Below are positions 1 to 6,933 of a stretch of 16,143 nt of DNA, one piece after another. Source of the stretch: an uncultured Gemmatimonadota bacterium. GTDB taxonomy: Bacteria > Gemmatimonadota > Gemmatimonadetes > Gemmatimonadales > Gemmatimonadaceae. The position numbers and the translations under genes are program-made. The notes under the pieces are model-generated. The model was not told the origin of the DNA, made no database searches, and saw nothing but the letters and a program-made list of their open reading frames with translations. The DNA is taken from positions 1 through 16,143 of the forward strand of contig CAMLEQ010000032.1 in the NCBI GenBank assembly GCA_946479015.1, read 5' to 3'. Position 1 is the first letter of the stretch, and the number at the start of each line of letters is the position of its first letter.

Positions 1-79
1 CGCGCACGCCGCCGAAGCGAATGGCCCCCGGCGCCACGGCCGAGGAGCCCGAGCGAAACTCGCCGAGGCCGAGGAGCAC
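1..79 (-). CDS. Possible partial gene cut by left edge (N-terminal part), unrecognised
   Basis: Downstream of the acylase stop the minus strand stays open to the window edge with almost every codon ending in G or C, the pattern of the real genes here; the other frames show it less well. A GTG at position 79 follows purine-rich GGAGGCGGAG-type sequence that could be a ribosome binding site. The roughly 26 visible residues (beginning LLGLGEFRSGSSAVAPGAIR after the start) match no family I can name. The gene would lie 27 bp after the acylase stop and could belong to the same transcript. The stretch is too short to be sure it is coding at all. Confidence 0.25.
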   Translation of the reverse strand, partial: MLLGLGEFRSGSSAVAPGAIRFGGVR

Positions 80-106
80 GAGCTCTCCGCCTCCGTGAGG
101 CTGCGG

Positions 107-2302
107 TCAGCTGCCCGGGTGATACTCGCGTTCCGTGTGCCCCTTCAGTTGCCCCCGGTAGAAGTACACGTCGCGCAGGTTCCCCGTCGCGTAGCGCTCC
201 GCCTCGTCGTTGAAGTGCGGCGAATCCGGGTGGCCGCTCTCGCCGCCGGCGGTCACCGCCTTCGCGCGGACGCTGTCGCCGAACTCCACCACCGCCACGA
301 AGCTGTTCCCGCTCGTGCCGTACCACTTCTTCGTCCCCGGATACGGCCGCGCCCCGAAGCTCGCGAGCGAGCCCCACCGCGACGACGTGAAGCCCACGGG
401 GATGCTCGGCTTCGAGTCGTCGAAGTGCTGGACGATGTCGCCGGTGAGCCGCTGGAAGCGGTTGATCTCCCCCCACGGCGTCTTCCAGCTCCCGAAGTCG
501 GCGGCGAGCCGGTCGGACGCCGCGGCGAGCGCCTGGAGCCGCTGCTCCGGGGTGCTCTTCCGGACGATGTAGTCGTCCACGGACATCCCCGCCTTCCGCG
601 CGTCGTCGCGCGCGTCGCGCTCGATCTCCTCCCCCCAGAACACGGCGAGCGAGGTGGGCACGGACTCCACCGACCACCGGTAGTCCCACTTTCGCAGGAG
701 GCCGATCTGCTCCGCCACCTTCGCCTTGAGCGGGCTCCCCTCCGGCGTCTGGTCGTACGCCTGGAGCAGCGAGGGGATCATGGTCGCGAACGCCGGGAGA
801 TAGCTGTCGTACGCCGCCGACATGAGCGACTCGAGCGTGAAGTCCTTCTTGTTCGAGAGCACCCGCAGCGCGTGGTACCCACGCCACGTCTCCTCGCGCC
901 CCGTCTCCACGTAGGCGGGGAAGTCCGAGCGCTTCGGGCTGTTCGGCCCCGCCGCGGACCACGGCCAGTTGTTGCTGTTGTACAGCCAGCCGTTGGGTGG
1001 GTTGAGCAGCCCGGGAGTCTGGTCGATGGAGAGCACGCCGTGCCACTCCGTGGCGGGATCGCTCCCGTCCACCGGCTTCGTCCAGTCGAAGCGCGGGTCG
1101 CGCTTCGGGATGAAGTTGGAGTGGAAGTACGCGATGTCCCCCTTGCTGTCGGCGAAGATCGTGTTGTTCGACGAGTTGGTGTGCAGCTCCATCACCTTGC
1201 GGAAGGAGGCGTAGTCCTTCGTCTTCGTCCGCGAGTACGACTGGATGAGCGCCTTCATCGGCGACTGCATCAGCCGCACGCTCACCCACTTGCCGTCCGC
1301 CTCGCGCACGATCGGGCCGTGCGAGGTGCGGTACACCGTGAACTCCTTCTTCGCCATCCCGGAGTCGGTCTTGTAGGGGACGGTGATCCGGCTCACGACG
1401 AGCGGGCGCTCCTCCTTCCCGTAGCGGTAATAGAGGCGGTCCCCCTTCCGCGTCACTGTCTCCAGGTACTCGTCGATGTTGTCCACGCCGCTCGACGTGT
1501 GCATCCACCCCGTGTACGGGTTGAAGCCCTGGTAGACGAAGAACTGCCCCCACGTCACCGCGCCGTACGCGTCCAGCCCCTCCTCGCTCACCATCTGCAC
1601 CTCGGCGCGGAAGAAGAAGGACGTGTGCGGGTTGATCAGCAGCAGGGCGTGGTGCGAGCGGGTGTTCGACGGCGCGATGGCGATCCCGTTCGACCCCGTG
1701 GGCTCGGGGGGTGGGCCGTCCCCCGTGCCGGTGCCGGTGACCGCGCCAGCTTCCGGCGGGCGATGACCGTAGAACGCCTCGAGCTGTCCCAGGTCGATCC
1801 GCTCGATGTCGCCGCCGATGCTCCCCTCGCTGAAGGTGAGCGCCATCCACGGCTCGAAGTGCGTGATGACCCGGGGCTTCACCTCGGGGTGCTCGTACAG
1901 GTAGAAGTTCAGCCCATCGGCGAAGGCGTTCATGAGCGACTTCAGCCACTGCGGGCTCGCCGCGTACTTCGCCTTCATGCTGTCGGGGTCGATGAAGAGC
2001 TTCATCCGCAGGTCGCGGTAGATGGCGCTCTCCCCCTCGGCCTCCGCCAGACGCCCCATGGCGTCGATGTAGTTCGTCTCCACGCGGTTGAAGTCGTCCT
2101 CGGCCTGCGCGTACATGAGGCCGAACACGGCGTCCGCATCGGTCTTCCCGTAGACGTGCGGGATCCCCCAGTCGTCCCGGATGATGGTGACGTTCCCGGC
2201 CTCGCGCTGCCAGCGCGCGATGTCGGCGTTGGTGGTGCGCTGGGCGTGCGCGGCCGACGCGACCGTCAGCGCGAGCCCCAGCGCGAGCGTCTTCGTACGC
2301 AT
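107..2302 (-). CDS. Penicillin acylase family protein (peptidase S45, Ntn hydrolase)
   Basis: This is a 731-residue exported amidohydrolase. A signal peptide covers about residues 1-21 (MRTKT, hydrophobic core, AHA-Q cleavage). The alpha-chain motif WGIPHVYGKTDADAVFGLMY is at 45-64. Family members cut themselves to expose a beta-chain N-terminal nucleophile; here TGSNG puts it at Ser204, followed by the usual AIAPSNT...LLINPH stretch. A proline/glycine-rich run (about 182-202) just before it is the likely linker peptide. The C-terminus has the family's SGNSFVAVVEFGD and GGESGHPDSPHF motifs. Known members hydrolyse amide bonds of beta-lactams, acyl-homoserine lactones or lipopeptides; the substrate cannot be read from sequence. 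The ATG at 2302 is chosen for the signal peptide and an AGGACG site 7 nt upstream; the frame stays open further upstream, but that part lies inside the hydrolase gene. It sits 32 bp after the glycoside hydrolase and is probably cotranscribed. Confidence 0.93.
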   Translation of the reverse strand: MRTKTLALGLALTVASAAHAQRTTNADIARWQREAGNVTIIRDDWGIPHVYGKTDADAVFGLMYAQAEDDFNRVETNYIDAMGRLAEAEGESAIYRDLRMKLFIDPDSMKAKYAASPQWLKSLMNAFADGLNFYLYEHPEVKPRVITHFEPWMALTFSEGSIGGDIERIDLGQLEAFYGHRPPEAGAVTGTGTGDGPPPEPTGSNGIAIAPSNTRSHHALLLINPHTSFFFRAEVQMVSEEGLDAYGAVTWGQFFVYQGFNPYTGWMHTSSGVDNIDEYLETVTRKGDRLYYRYGKEERPLVVSRITVPYKTDSGMAKKEFTVYRTSHGPIVREADGKWVSVRLMQSPMKALIQSYSRTKTKDYASFRKVMELHTNSSNNTIFADSKGDIAYFHSNFIPKRDPRFDWTKPVDGSDPATEWHGVLSIDQTPGLLNPPNGWLYNSNNWPWSAAGPNSPKRSDFPAYVETGREETWRGYHALRVLSNKKDFTLESLMSAAYDSYLPAFATMIPSLLQAYDQTPEGSPLKAKVAEQIGLLRKWDYRWSVESVPTSLAVFWGEEIERDARDDARKAGMSVDDYIVRKSTPEQRLQALAAASDRLAADFGSWKTPWGEINRFQRLTGDIVQHFDDSKPSIPVGFTSSRWGSLASFGARPYPGTKKWYGTSGNSFVAVVEFGDSVRAKAVTAGGESGHPDSPHFNDEAERYATGNLRDVYFYRGQLKGHTEREYHPGS

Positions 2303-2334
2303 GAATGATCGTCCTGCGTGTGGGAAAGAGTGGC

Positions 2335-3876
2335 TCAGCCGCAGTGACCGGCCGTGGCAGCCGATCCCGCGGCACTGTGCTCGCACGCGGCATCCACGTG
2401 CGTGATCTCGATGAGCGCGACCGCCTGCCGCTCCAGTTGGAGCGGGATGCGCATCGTGTCGCTGTAGTCCAACTCCTCCGTGGTGGTGGGCTGGAGCGAG
2501 GACTGCGACGGATCGGTGTAGTAGTTGTTCGTCTTCGAGTCGATGACGTACGTGGTGACGCGCACCTTCCCTCCGCCGACGGCCGCGTGCGGGATGTTCT
2601 TCACGAGCACGTCGAAGGGGACCTCCGGCGGCGTGTTCCGCCAGTTGTAGTTCCACACCAGCACGGCGATCCCCTGGCCCGCCTTCATGGACGCCAGCAC
2701 GTGCGTGCCGAGCCCCTGGGCATCGATCGCGTTCGAGGTGGCCGCGATCCTCGTCTCGCGCTCCGAGACCTTCCTGGCGAGCAGCAGGGCGTTGCCGTAG
2801 GGGTACGGGATGGCCGTCTGCGGGTCCGCGAGCTGCGACTTCATCGGCAGCGTCGCGTGGTAGATGGCCCAGTTGAACACGTCGGCCACGCCCCCCTCGT
2901 ACAGGTAGAACGCCTTGGTGAGCTGCGCCGCCGGCTGCATGGTCACCAGGTCGGCCTTCGTGAAGCGGACCGGGAGGGAGGAGCCGCCGAACATTCCGTA
3001 CTCGGTGACGAGCACCGGCACGGGGGCCAGCCCATGCGACTGCATCTCGGCGTCGATGCGCGAGCGCGCGGTCAGCAGCTCGAGCGGCCGGTTCGTCTCG
3101 CCGTAGCTGTGGAAGCTGAAGAAGTCGAGCTTCTTCGAGCTGTCCGGGTCGGCGGCGAAGGCGGCGAAGAACGGGTCGGCGTACTTCAGCATGTTCGGCA
3201 CGTTGCTCGTGAACGCGCCGTTGCCGATGAGGATGCGGTCGTCGCCGGTGAGGTGCAGCTCGGCGTTCGCCGCGTTCACCGCGCGGTAGTAGTGCTGGTA
3301 CATCGGGTAGTACGTCGCCATCGTCTCGTCGTTCGCATCCGGCTCGTTCCCCACCTGGATGTAGCGGATGTTCGGGTACCGGCTCTTGTAGTGAACCAGC
3401 GTCTCCGTCAGGAACCGTTCCAGCGCCTCCCCCTCCGGCATGCTCCACTGGGAGGTGGCATTGTAGGCGCTCAGCGCGATGAGCACCGACTTCGCGCTCG
3501 ACGCGTAGAAGGCGAGCGCGTCCTCCGCCCCCACGCCGCTCCCCGCGAACTTGTAGTCGTAGTCGACGTCCCCGTTGTTGTACACGTAGCGCGTCTGGAT
3601 CCAGGCGCGCACCACGTCCTCGTCGAGGCCGCGCAGGTAGCTGCGCGTGGCCTCCCCGGGCAGCGGGCTGGAGGTGGAGGACGTGCTCGCCCGCTCCAGA
3701 CGCATCACGGGTCCCATGGATTGCGCCGCATCCACCACGACGCGAGGCTGCCCGTCATCGAGCGCCGTGAGATCCGCCGACGGGCGCGCGCCCTGCTCCG
3801 TGGGGGCCGCGCTGCAGCCGGCGGCGGCCATGATCGCGAGAACGCACGTCGTCCACTTCCTGCTCGCTGTCATCAT
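2335..3876 (-). CDS. GH39-like glycoside hydrolase, lipoprotein (clan GH-A)
   Basis: A 513-residue protein starting MMTASRKW, with a lipoprotein signal and lipobox AAAGC (Cys21), so probably membrane-anchored on the outer side of the inner membrane or at the cell surface. The body looks like a clan GH-A (beta/alpha)8 barrel. QVGNEPD at 174-180 supplies the acid/base Glu178, and VLVTEYG at 288-294 the nucleophile Glu292. FFSFHSYGE at 252-260 resembles the His/Tyr strand motif of GH39-type enzymes. About residues 395-495 look like a beta-sandwich, as GH39 and GH51 enzymes carry. The family acts on xylosides, iduronides and other glycosides; specificity is not visible. The start at 3876 (or the adjacent ATG at 3873) is fixed by the signal peptide; the ribosome site is weak. 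First gene of a likely two-gene operon with the acylase. The open frame continues to 4071 without coding character. Confidence 0.85.
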   Translation of the reverse strand: MMTASRKWTTCVLAIMAAAGCSAAPTEQGARPSADLTALDDGQPRVVVDAAQSMGPVMRLERASTSSTSSPLPGEATRSYLRGLDEDVVRAWIQTRYVYNNGDVDYDYKFAGSGVGAEDALAFYASSAKSVLIALSAYNATSQWSMPEGEALERFLTETLVHYKSRYPNIRYIQVGNEPDANDETMATYYPMYQHYYRAVNAANAELHLTGDDRILIGNGAFTSNVPNMLKYADPFFAAFAADPDSSKKLDFFSFHSYGETNRPLELLTARSRIDAEMQSHGLAPVPVLVTEYGMFGGSSLPVRFTKADLVTMQPAAQLTKAFYLYEGGVADVFNWAIYHATLPMKSQLADPQTAIPYPYGNALLLARKVSERETRIAATSNAIDAQGLGTHVLASMKAGQGIAVLVWNYNWRNTPPEVPFDVLVKNIPHAAVGGGKVRVTTYVIDSKTNNYYTDPSQSSLQPTTTEELDYSDTMRIPLQLERQAVALIEITHVDAACEHSAAGSAATAGHCG

Positions 3877-3908
3877 CTTCGCTTGGTAGGTGGGAAGGAA
3901 CCGGGGAG

Positions 3909-3943
3909 GGTCCCGCGGTGGCGAAGGTTCGCGGAGCGGGACC
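3909..3943 (-). other. Nested hairpin in the leader of the hydrolase operon
   Basis: An 8-bp perfect inverted repeat (GGTCCCGC at 3909-3916, GCGGGACC at 3936-3943) encloses a smaller one (GCGA/TCGC within 3921-3932). It lies 33-67 bp upstream of the hydrolase start, so it is either in the 5' leader or in the promoter region. No T run follows on either strand. It may be a leader structure or a regulator site; chance in GC-rich DNA is also possible. Confidence 0.3.
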
Positions 3944-4096
3944 GCTCGGGGAGGTGCCGGCGAAGATGTGGCGCGTGCGGCGCTCGCGCCAGGCGGGGCG
4001 CGCGAGCTATGGCGCCGATGTCCTGGCGCGGGGGGGGACGAGGGCGCGCGGCGTTCGAGTGGGAGAGCCACCGCGCGCGCCTCGGGAGGTGTCAGG

Positions 4097-4552
4097 TCAG
4101 GGGGCCGGCTGCAAGCCGCTGGCGCTCACGGATCCGCTCGCGTCCGGCGGTCCGGCCAGGTCGATCCGCGATGGATAGTCCAGCACCGGGTCGTAGGTGA
4201 TGCCGCGCAGCGTCCCGTTCGCGCTGGCCTGGGTCGCCTCGTCGAACAGCGAGTCGATGGTGGGCCAGTGGTCGAGTGGGCCGGGGGCTGGCTCCCCCGT
4301 GGCCTCGTCGGTCGCCGCCTGAACCGCGCCGTCGATGACCACCAGCTCTATCGTGTGTCCTTCCAGGGTGTTCAGGAAGCCATCGGTTCGGTAGTCGTAG
4401 CGGTACCGGCTGAGGGAATGCGTCTCCCACCGCGCGCGATGGCTGGCGATGTCGCGCTGACTGACGCCGGTGGCTTCGCCACCGCAGCCTGCGATCAGCG
4501 CGCTGGCGGCGAGGACCGCGCAAGGGCGCCCGAAGCAGTACCAGGTCGGCAC
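4097..4552 (-). CDS. Small lipoprotein, DUF6174-like
   Basis: This is a 151-residue protein with an N-terminal hydrophobic segment and lipobox LIAGC (Cys23), so likely a lipoprotein. The mature part has an early Trp (RWETHSLSRYRYDYR, 41-55), a beta-rich middle and a late YDPVLDYPSRIDL (120-132). This Trp-Tyr start with a closing 'D...YP..I' is what I know from DUF6174 proteins, whose function is unknown. The start is GTG at 4552, chosen because GAGGAG lies 5 nt upstream. It is 220 bp upstream of the hydrolase gene, with a hairpin between, so it need not be in that operon. A hairpin upstream of it (4602-4651) separates it from the zinc-ribbon gene. The tail after residue 135 is low-complexity. 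Confidence 0.78.
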   Translation of the reverse strand: MPTWYCFGRPCAVLAASALIAGCGGEATGVSQRDIASHRARWETHSLSRYRYDYRTDGFLNTLEGHTIELVVIDGAVQAATDEATGEPAPGPLDHWPTIDSLFDEATQASANGTLRGITYDPVLDYPSRIDLAGPPDASGSVSASGLQPAP

Positions 4553-4601
4553 GTCGTCTCCTCGATCGGGTGAGCGGGCCTGCTACGTAACGCACAACCC
4601 C

Positions 4602-4651
4602 GCGTGCCGGCAGCCGGTCACGGCGGGGAAGCAACCCGGCTCGCGGCACGC
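4602..4651 (-). terminator. Two-part hairpin, candidate terminator of the zinc-ribbon gene
   Basis: The outer stem is GCGTGCCG (4602-4609) with CGGCACGC (4644-4651), 8 bp perfect. After a 2-nt internal loop the inner stem is AGCCGG (4612-4617) with CCGGCT (4636-4641). It starts 23 bp past the zinc-ribbon stop, the right place for a terminator on minus. The following minus-strand sequence is only moderately T-rich, so termination may be Rho-helped or the structure may have another role. Confidence 0.45.
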
Positions 4652-4674
4652 CGGCTGGGGCGCTCCACGACGCG

Positions 4675-5790
4675 TCACTCCCGACGAGTACCTCGGACGC
4701 CACCGCGGTTTCTGGCGATGAACTCCCGGGCGCTCGGGGGCGTGAGAAGATCATCAGCGATCGCGGCGATGGCCTCGGCATCACGCCAGGCTGCCTGCAG
4801 CGGACCGATCTCCTCTTCCAGGGCGCGGCGCTCTTCTTCTTCGTGCACCGCGATCTCGAGCGCGAGGCGCTCACGCGCCGGGAGCAGAGGAAGCGCACCG
4901 TGGTCGACCGGCGGATGGGGACGTCCCCACGCATCGCCGACGCCGGTGCGCATGAACCGGGCGCGTCGCTCCCGGAAATCTCCCGTCAGCCGTCGCGAGG
5001 CCCGGGCGATGGCGGCGACGAACGCCTCGGGGCTCCCCGCAGCAGCGATGCGTTCCGCCGCCACGCGCGTTGCTTCCGCGGATGCGCCCCCTGCGTTCAC
5101 GCGCGCCATGAGAATCCCGAGCGCGCGACGAGCCGGGTCGCCAGTGAGCGGTTGCGTTCCCGCCACGTGCCGGAGGTTGAGCACCCATTCGTCGGGCGTG
5201 GGGCCTGGAGCCAGATCTGTTTCCTTGATGTTCGCGCCGAACACGAGATATGGTCGCTCGCCCGTGCGCGGCACGTACGTGGTACGCAGATGATCCTTGT
5301 AGACGTGCACACCGTTCCACGCGTAGATGCCGCCCCACAGGAGAAAGGGCGGAATTGCGACGAACGCCGTCTGCAACACGCCGGTGGCCAGACCGATCGC
5401 GGCGCCGGCACCGGCGGCCGCGACGCCCGCGCCGATCCAGGCGAGCCTCCTACGCATCCGACCGCCGAATACGTCACCGTAGCGCCACGCCGCGAATTCC
5501 GGACGCAGCGGCCGTCCGATGCGGATCAGCTCCAGCACCTCCCGGAGCTTCGTCAGGCCAATGTGCTCAGTCTGCGCCCTGAGCCGCTGAGCGCGGAAGA
5601 GGCGCTCGCACTCCTCGATCGCCTCCCATCGTTCTTCCAGTGGCGTGAGGTTCCAGCGTGAGCACCCCGCGCAGACCACCCAGAGCCGCCCCTTCTCCGC
5701 ATCGAATGCAAGACGGCGGCCGACCGGAAAGTGCTCGATGGCCTCGTTGCCGCCGAGCGAGCCATGGCAGAACAGGCAGGTGGAATACAT
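4675..5790 (-). CDS. Zinc-ribbon protein with two membrane helices, function unknown
   Basis: A 371-residue protein I cannot assign to a named family. The N-terminus has a four-cysteine zinc-ribbon pattern, CLFC (Cys5, Cys8) and CAGC (Cys40, Cys43). A charged helical stretch (50-92) follows, then two hydrophobic helices at about 116-138 and 142-160 separated by a short turn, so both ends should face the same side, presumably the cytoplasm. The C-terminal half is soluble, with a long Ala/Glu/Arg-rich stretch (about 300-345, with EEEERRALEEE) that could form a coiled coil. The start ATG at 5790 places the first CxxC at residue 5; the ribosome site is weak. It lies 56 bp downstream of the three-helix membrane protein gene, on the same strand, so cotranscription is possible. 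Confidence is high that it is a gene, low on its role. Confidence 0.85.
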   Translation of the reverse strand: MYSTCLFCHGSLGGNEAIEHFPVGRRLAFDAEKGRLWVVCAGCSRWNLTPLEERWEAIEECERLFRAQRLRAQTEHIGLTKLREVLELIRIGRPLRPEFAAWRYGDVFGGRMRRRLAWIGAGVAAAGAGAAIGLATGVLQTAFVAIPPFLLWGGIYAWNGVHVYKDHLRTTYVPRTGERPYLVFGANIKETDLAPGPTPDEWVLNLRHVAGTQPLTGDPARRALGILMARVNAGGASAEATRVAAERIAAAGSPEAFVAAIARASRRLTGDFRERRARFMRTGVGDAWGRPHPPVDHGALPLLPARERLALEIAVHEEEERRALEEEIGPLQAAWRDAEAIAAIADDLLTPPSAREFIARNRGGVRGTRRE

Positions 5791-5846
5791 GGCGGACGGG
5801 GGACGGGCGGACCTCGGATGATGCGGCGGCGCGCCGCGCCGCGCCG

Positions 5847-6284
5847 TCAGCCGACGGTGCCAGGCGACGCGCCCTGGGCCGTGCCCCGCTCCGCCGCGCG
5901 CGCCGCCCGCAGCTCGAGCCCGCGCGCGATCACGTACGCGATCAGAAGGAACACGAACGCGACGAGCAGCATCCAGGCGGTGCTCTGGAGTGTCTCGATC
6001 ACGGTCCGGTACACCTCGAGCGTCCACCGGTCGGGCGTCAGCAGCAGCGGCGGCGACTTGGGGTCGCGCGGGATCACGTACTGCTCGAGCGACCAGATTC
6101 GCACCCCGCCCGATACCCCCACCACGTAGAGGGCGAAGATGAGATAGCGATGCCACGCGCCCGCCAGCTCCGGCGACACGATGCGGTCGAGGATGTGGCG
6201 CAGCGACGCGCTGAAGAGCCGCGCCACGACGAACGAGACGAACAGCGCGATCGCGAAGGTGACGAGCAGGAGTGTCAGGAACAT
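5847..6284 (-). CDS. Small three-helix membrane protein, function unknown
   Basis: This 145-residue protein begins MFLTLLLVTFAIALFVSFVV, a clear membrane helix (about 2-22). Further hydrophobic segments lie at 46-62 (RYLIFALYVVGVSGGV) and 101-121. A polar loop with WSLEQYVIPRDP sits between helices 2 and 3. The C-terminal tail is Arg/Ala-rich and presumably cytoplasmic. GGGGAC lies a few bases upstream of the ATG at 6284. I do not recognise the family; conserved inner-membrane proteins of this size are common. It lies between the ankyrin gene (89 bp upstream, with a hairpin between) and the zinc-ribbon gene. Confidence 0.82.
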   Translation of the reverse strand: MFLTLLLVTFAIALFVSFVVARLFSASLRHILDRIVSPELAGAWHRYLIFALYVVGVSGGVRIWSLEQYVIPRDPKSPPLLLTPDRWTLEVYRTVIETLQSTAWMLLVAFVFLLIAYVIARGLELRAARAAERGTAQGASPGTVG

Positions 6285-6340
6285 GTCCGTCCCCGTCGAA
6301 CGAGTGTGAGTGCCGGGTACCGCTCGTGGGAACCGAAGAT

Positions 6341-6374
6341 GCCGGCTGGCGCCCGCGTTCGCCAGCGAACCGGC
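6341..6374 (-). terminator. Hairpin at the end of the ankyrin gene
   Basis: GCCGG plus CTGGCG (6341-6351) pairs with CGCCAG (6360-6365) and CCGGC (6370-6374), with a 4-nt bulge. It touches the stop codon of the ankyrin gene. It could terminate the CreD-ankyrin transcript, but no T run follows on the minus strand, so this is a weak call. Confidence 0.35.
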
Positions 6375-6907
6375 TACCGCGTCGGCCGCGCCCTGGCCGC
6401 CGTGAACCGGCGCAGCGCGGCGGCTCCGGCGGCATGCCCGAAGCGCTCCGCCTCCTCCAGCGGCGTCCCGTAATGGTCGATGCGCGTCCTCGCCTCCGGA
6501 TCCGCGCCGTGCAGCAGGAGGATCTCCACCGCGGCGGCATCATCGCGGCAGGCCGCGTGGTGGAGCGCGGTGTAGTCGTTGACCCCGCGCTGGTGCACGT
6601 CGGCCCCCGCCGCGAGGAGAATTGCGAGCAGCTGGTGGCGGTCGGGTGCCGGGCGGTCGATCGCCGCGAAGAGCGACGGGAAGCCGGCGTGGCCGTCGTA
6701 ATTCGGGTCGGCGCCGAGGGCGAGCAGCGCGCGCACGAGCGAGATGGGTCCGTGATAGATCGCGTGATCGAGGCACGTGTCGCCGCACTCGTCGCGCACG
6801 TTCGGGAAGTGCTCGGGATCGCCGAACGCCTCGCGCAGCGCGTTCACATCGCCGGCGGCGATCGCCGTCTCGATGGCCAGTGCCCTGGCGCTGGGTGTCG
6901 ATGTCAC
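6374..6907 (-). CDS. Ankyrin-repeat protein
   Basis: This 177-residue protein has no signal peptide and no membrane helix, so it is likely cytoplasmic. It contains about four ankyrin repeats: residues 42-71 (with LVRALLALGADPNY), 73-108 (with LLAILLAAGADVHQRG), 110-142 (with YTALHHAAC and VEILLLHGADPEAR) and a degenerate last one at 145-170 (YGTPLEEAERFGHAAGAAALRR). An N-terminal helical pair (8-30) probably caps the array. Ankyrin arrays mediate protein binding; the partner is unknown. The start is GTG at 6907 with AGGGGAG 9 nt upstream. It follows CreD by 26 bp and so probably shares its transcript. Confidence 0.88.
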   Translation of the reverse strand: MTSTPSARALAIETAIAAGDVNALREAFGDPEHFPNVRDECGDTCLDHAIYHGPISLVRALLALGADPNYDGHAGFPSLFAAIDRPAPDRHQLLAILLAAGADVHQRGVNDYTALHHAACRDDAAAVEILLLHGADPEARTRIDHYGTPLEEAERFGHAAGAAALRRFTAARARPTR

Positions 6908-6933
6908 TGCAATGAGCTCCCCTGTCGGTCGCT

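Noticed and set aside
95..2308. Long plus-strand open frame (737 codons) opposite the acylase gene
   Set aside because: It is Arg/Val/His-rich with no family motifs and mirrors a clear S45 acylase on the other strand; long antisense frames are expected in DNA this GC-rich.
2303..3448. N-terminal extension of the acylase frame up to 3448
   Set aside because: The extension lies within the hydrolase gene in another frame, is Arg-rich, and the signal peptide and ribosome site fix the start at 2302.
2305..4200. Long plus-strand open frame opposite the glycoside hydrolase
   Set aside because: Composition is Arg-rich and low in motif content, while the minus strand encodes a protein with a lipobox and both catalytic glutamates.
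4602..4651. Insertion sequence end or attachment site
   Set aside because: The inverted repeat is short, has no flanking direct repeat and no transposase is near; a terminator or small repeat fits better.
4092..4934. 280-codon minus frame overlapping the DUF6174-like gene
   Set aside because: Arg/Ser-rich shadow; the frame chosen has a lipobox, family-like motifs and a GAGGAG site.
5791..6543. N-terminal extension of the zinc-ribbon frame
   Set aside because: It overlaps the three-helix membrane protein gene and has shadow-like composition; the CxxC motif at the start at 5790 makes a natural N-terminus.
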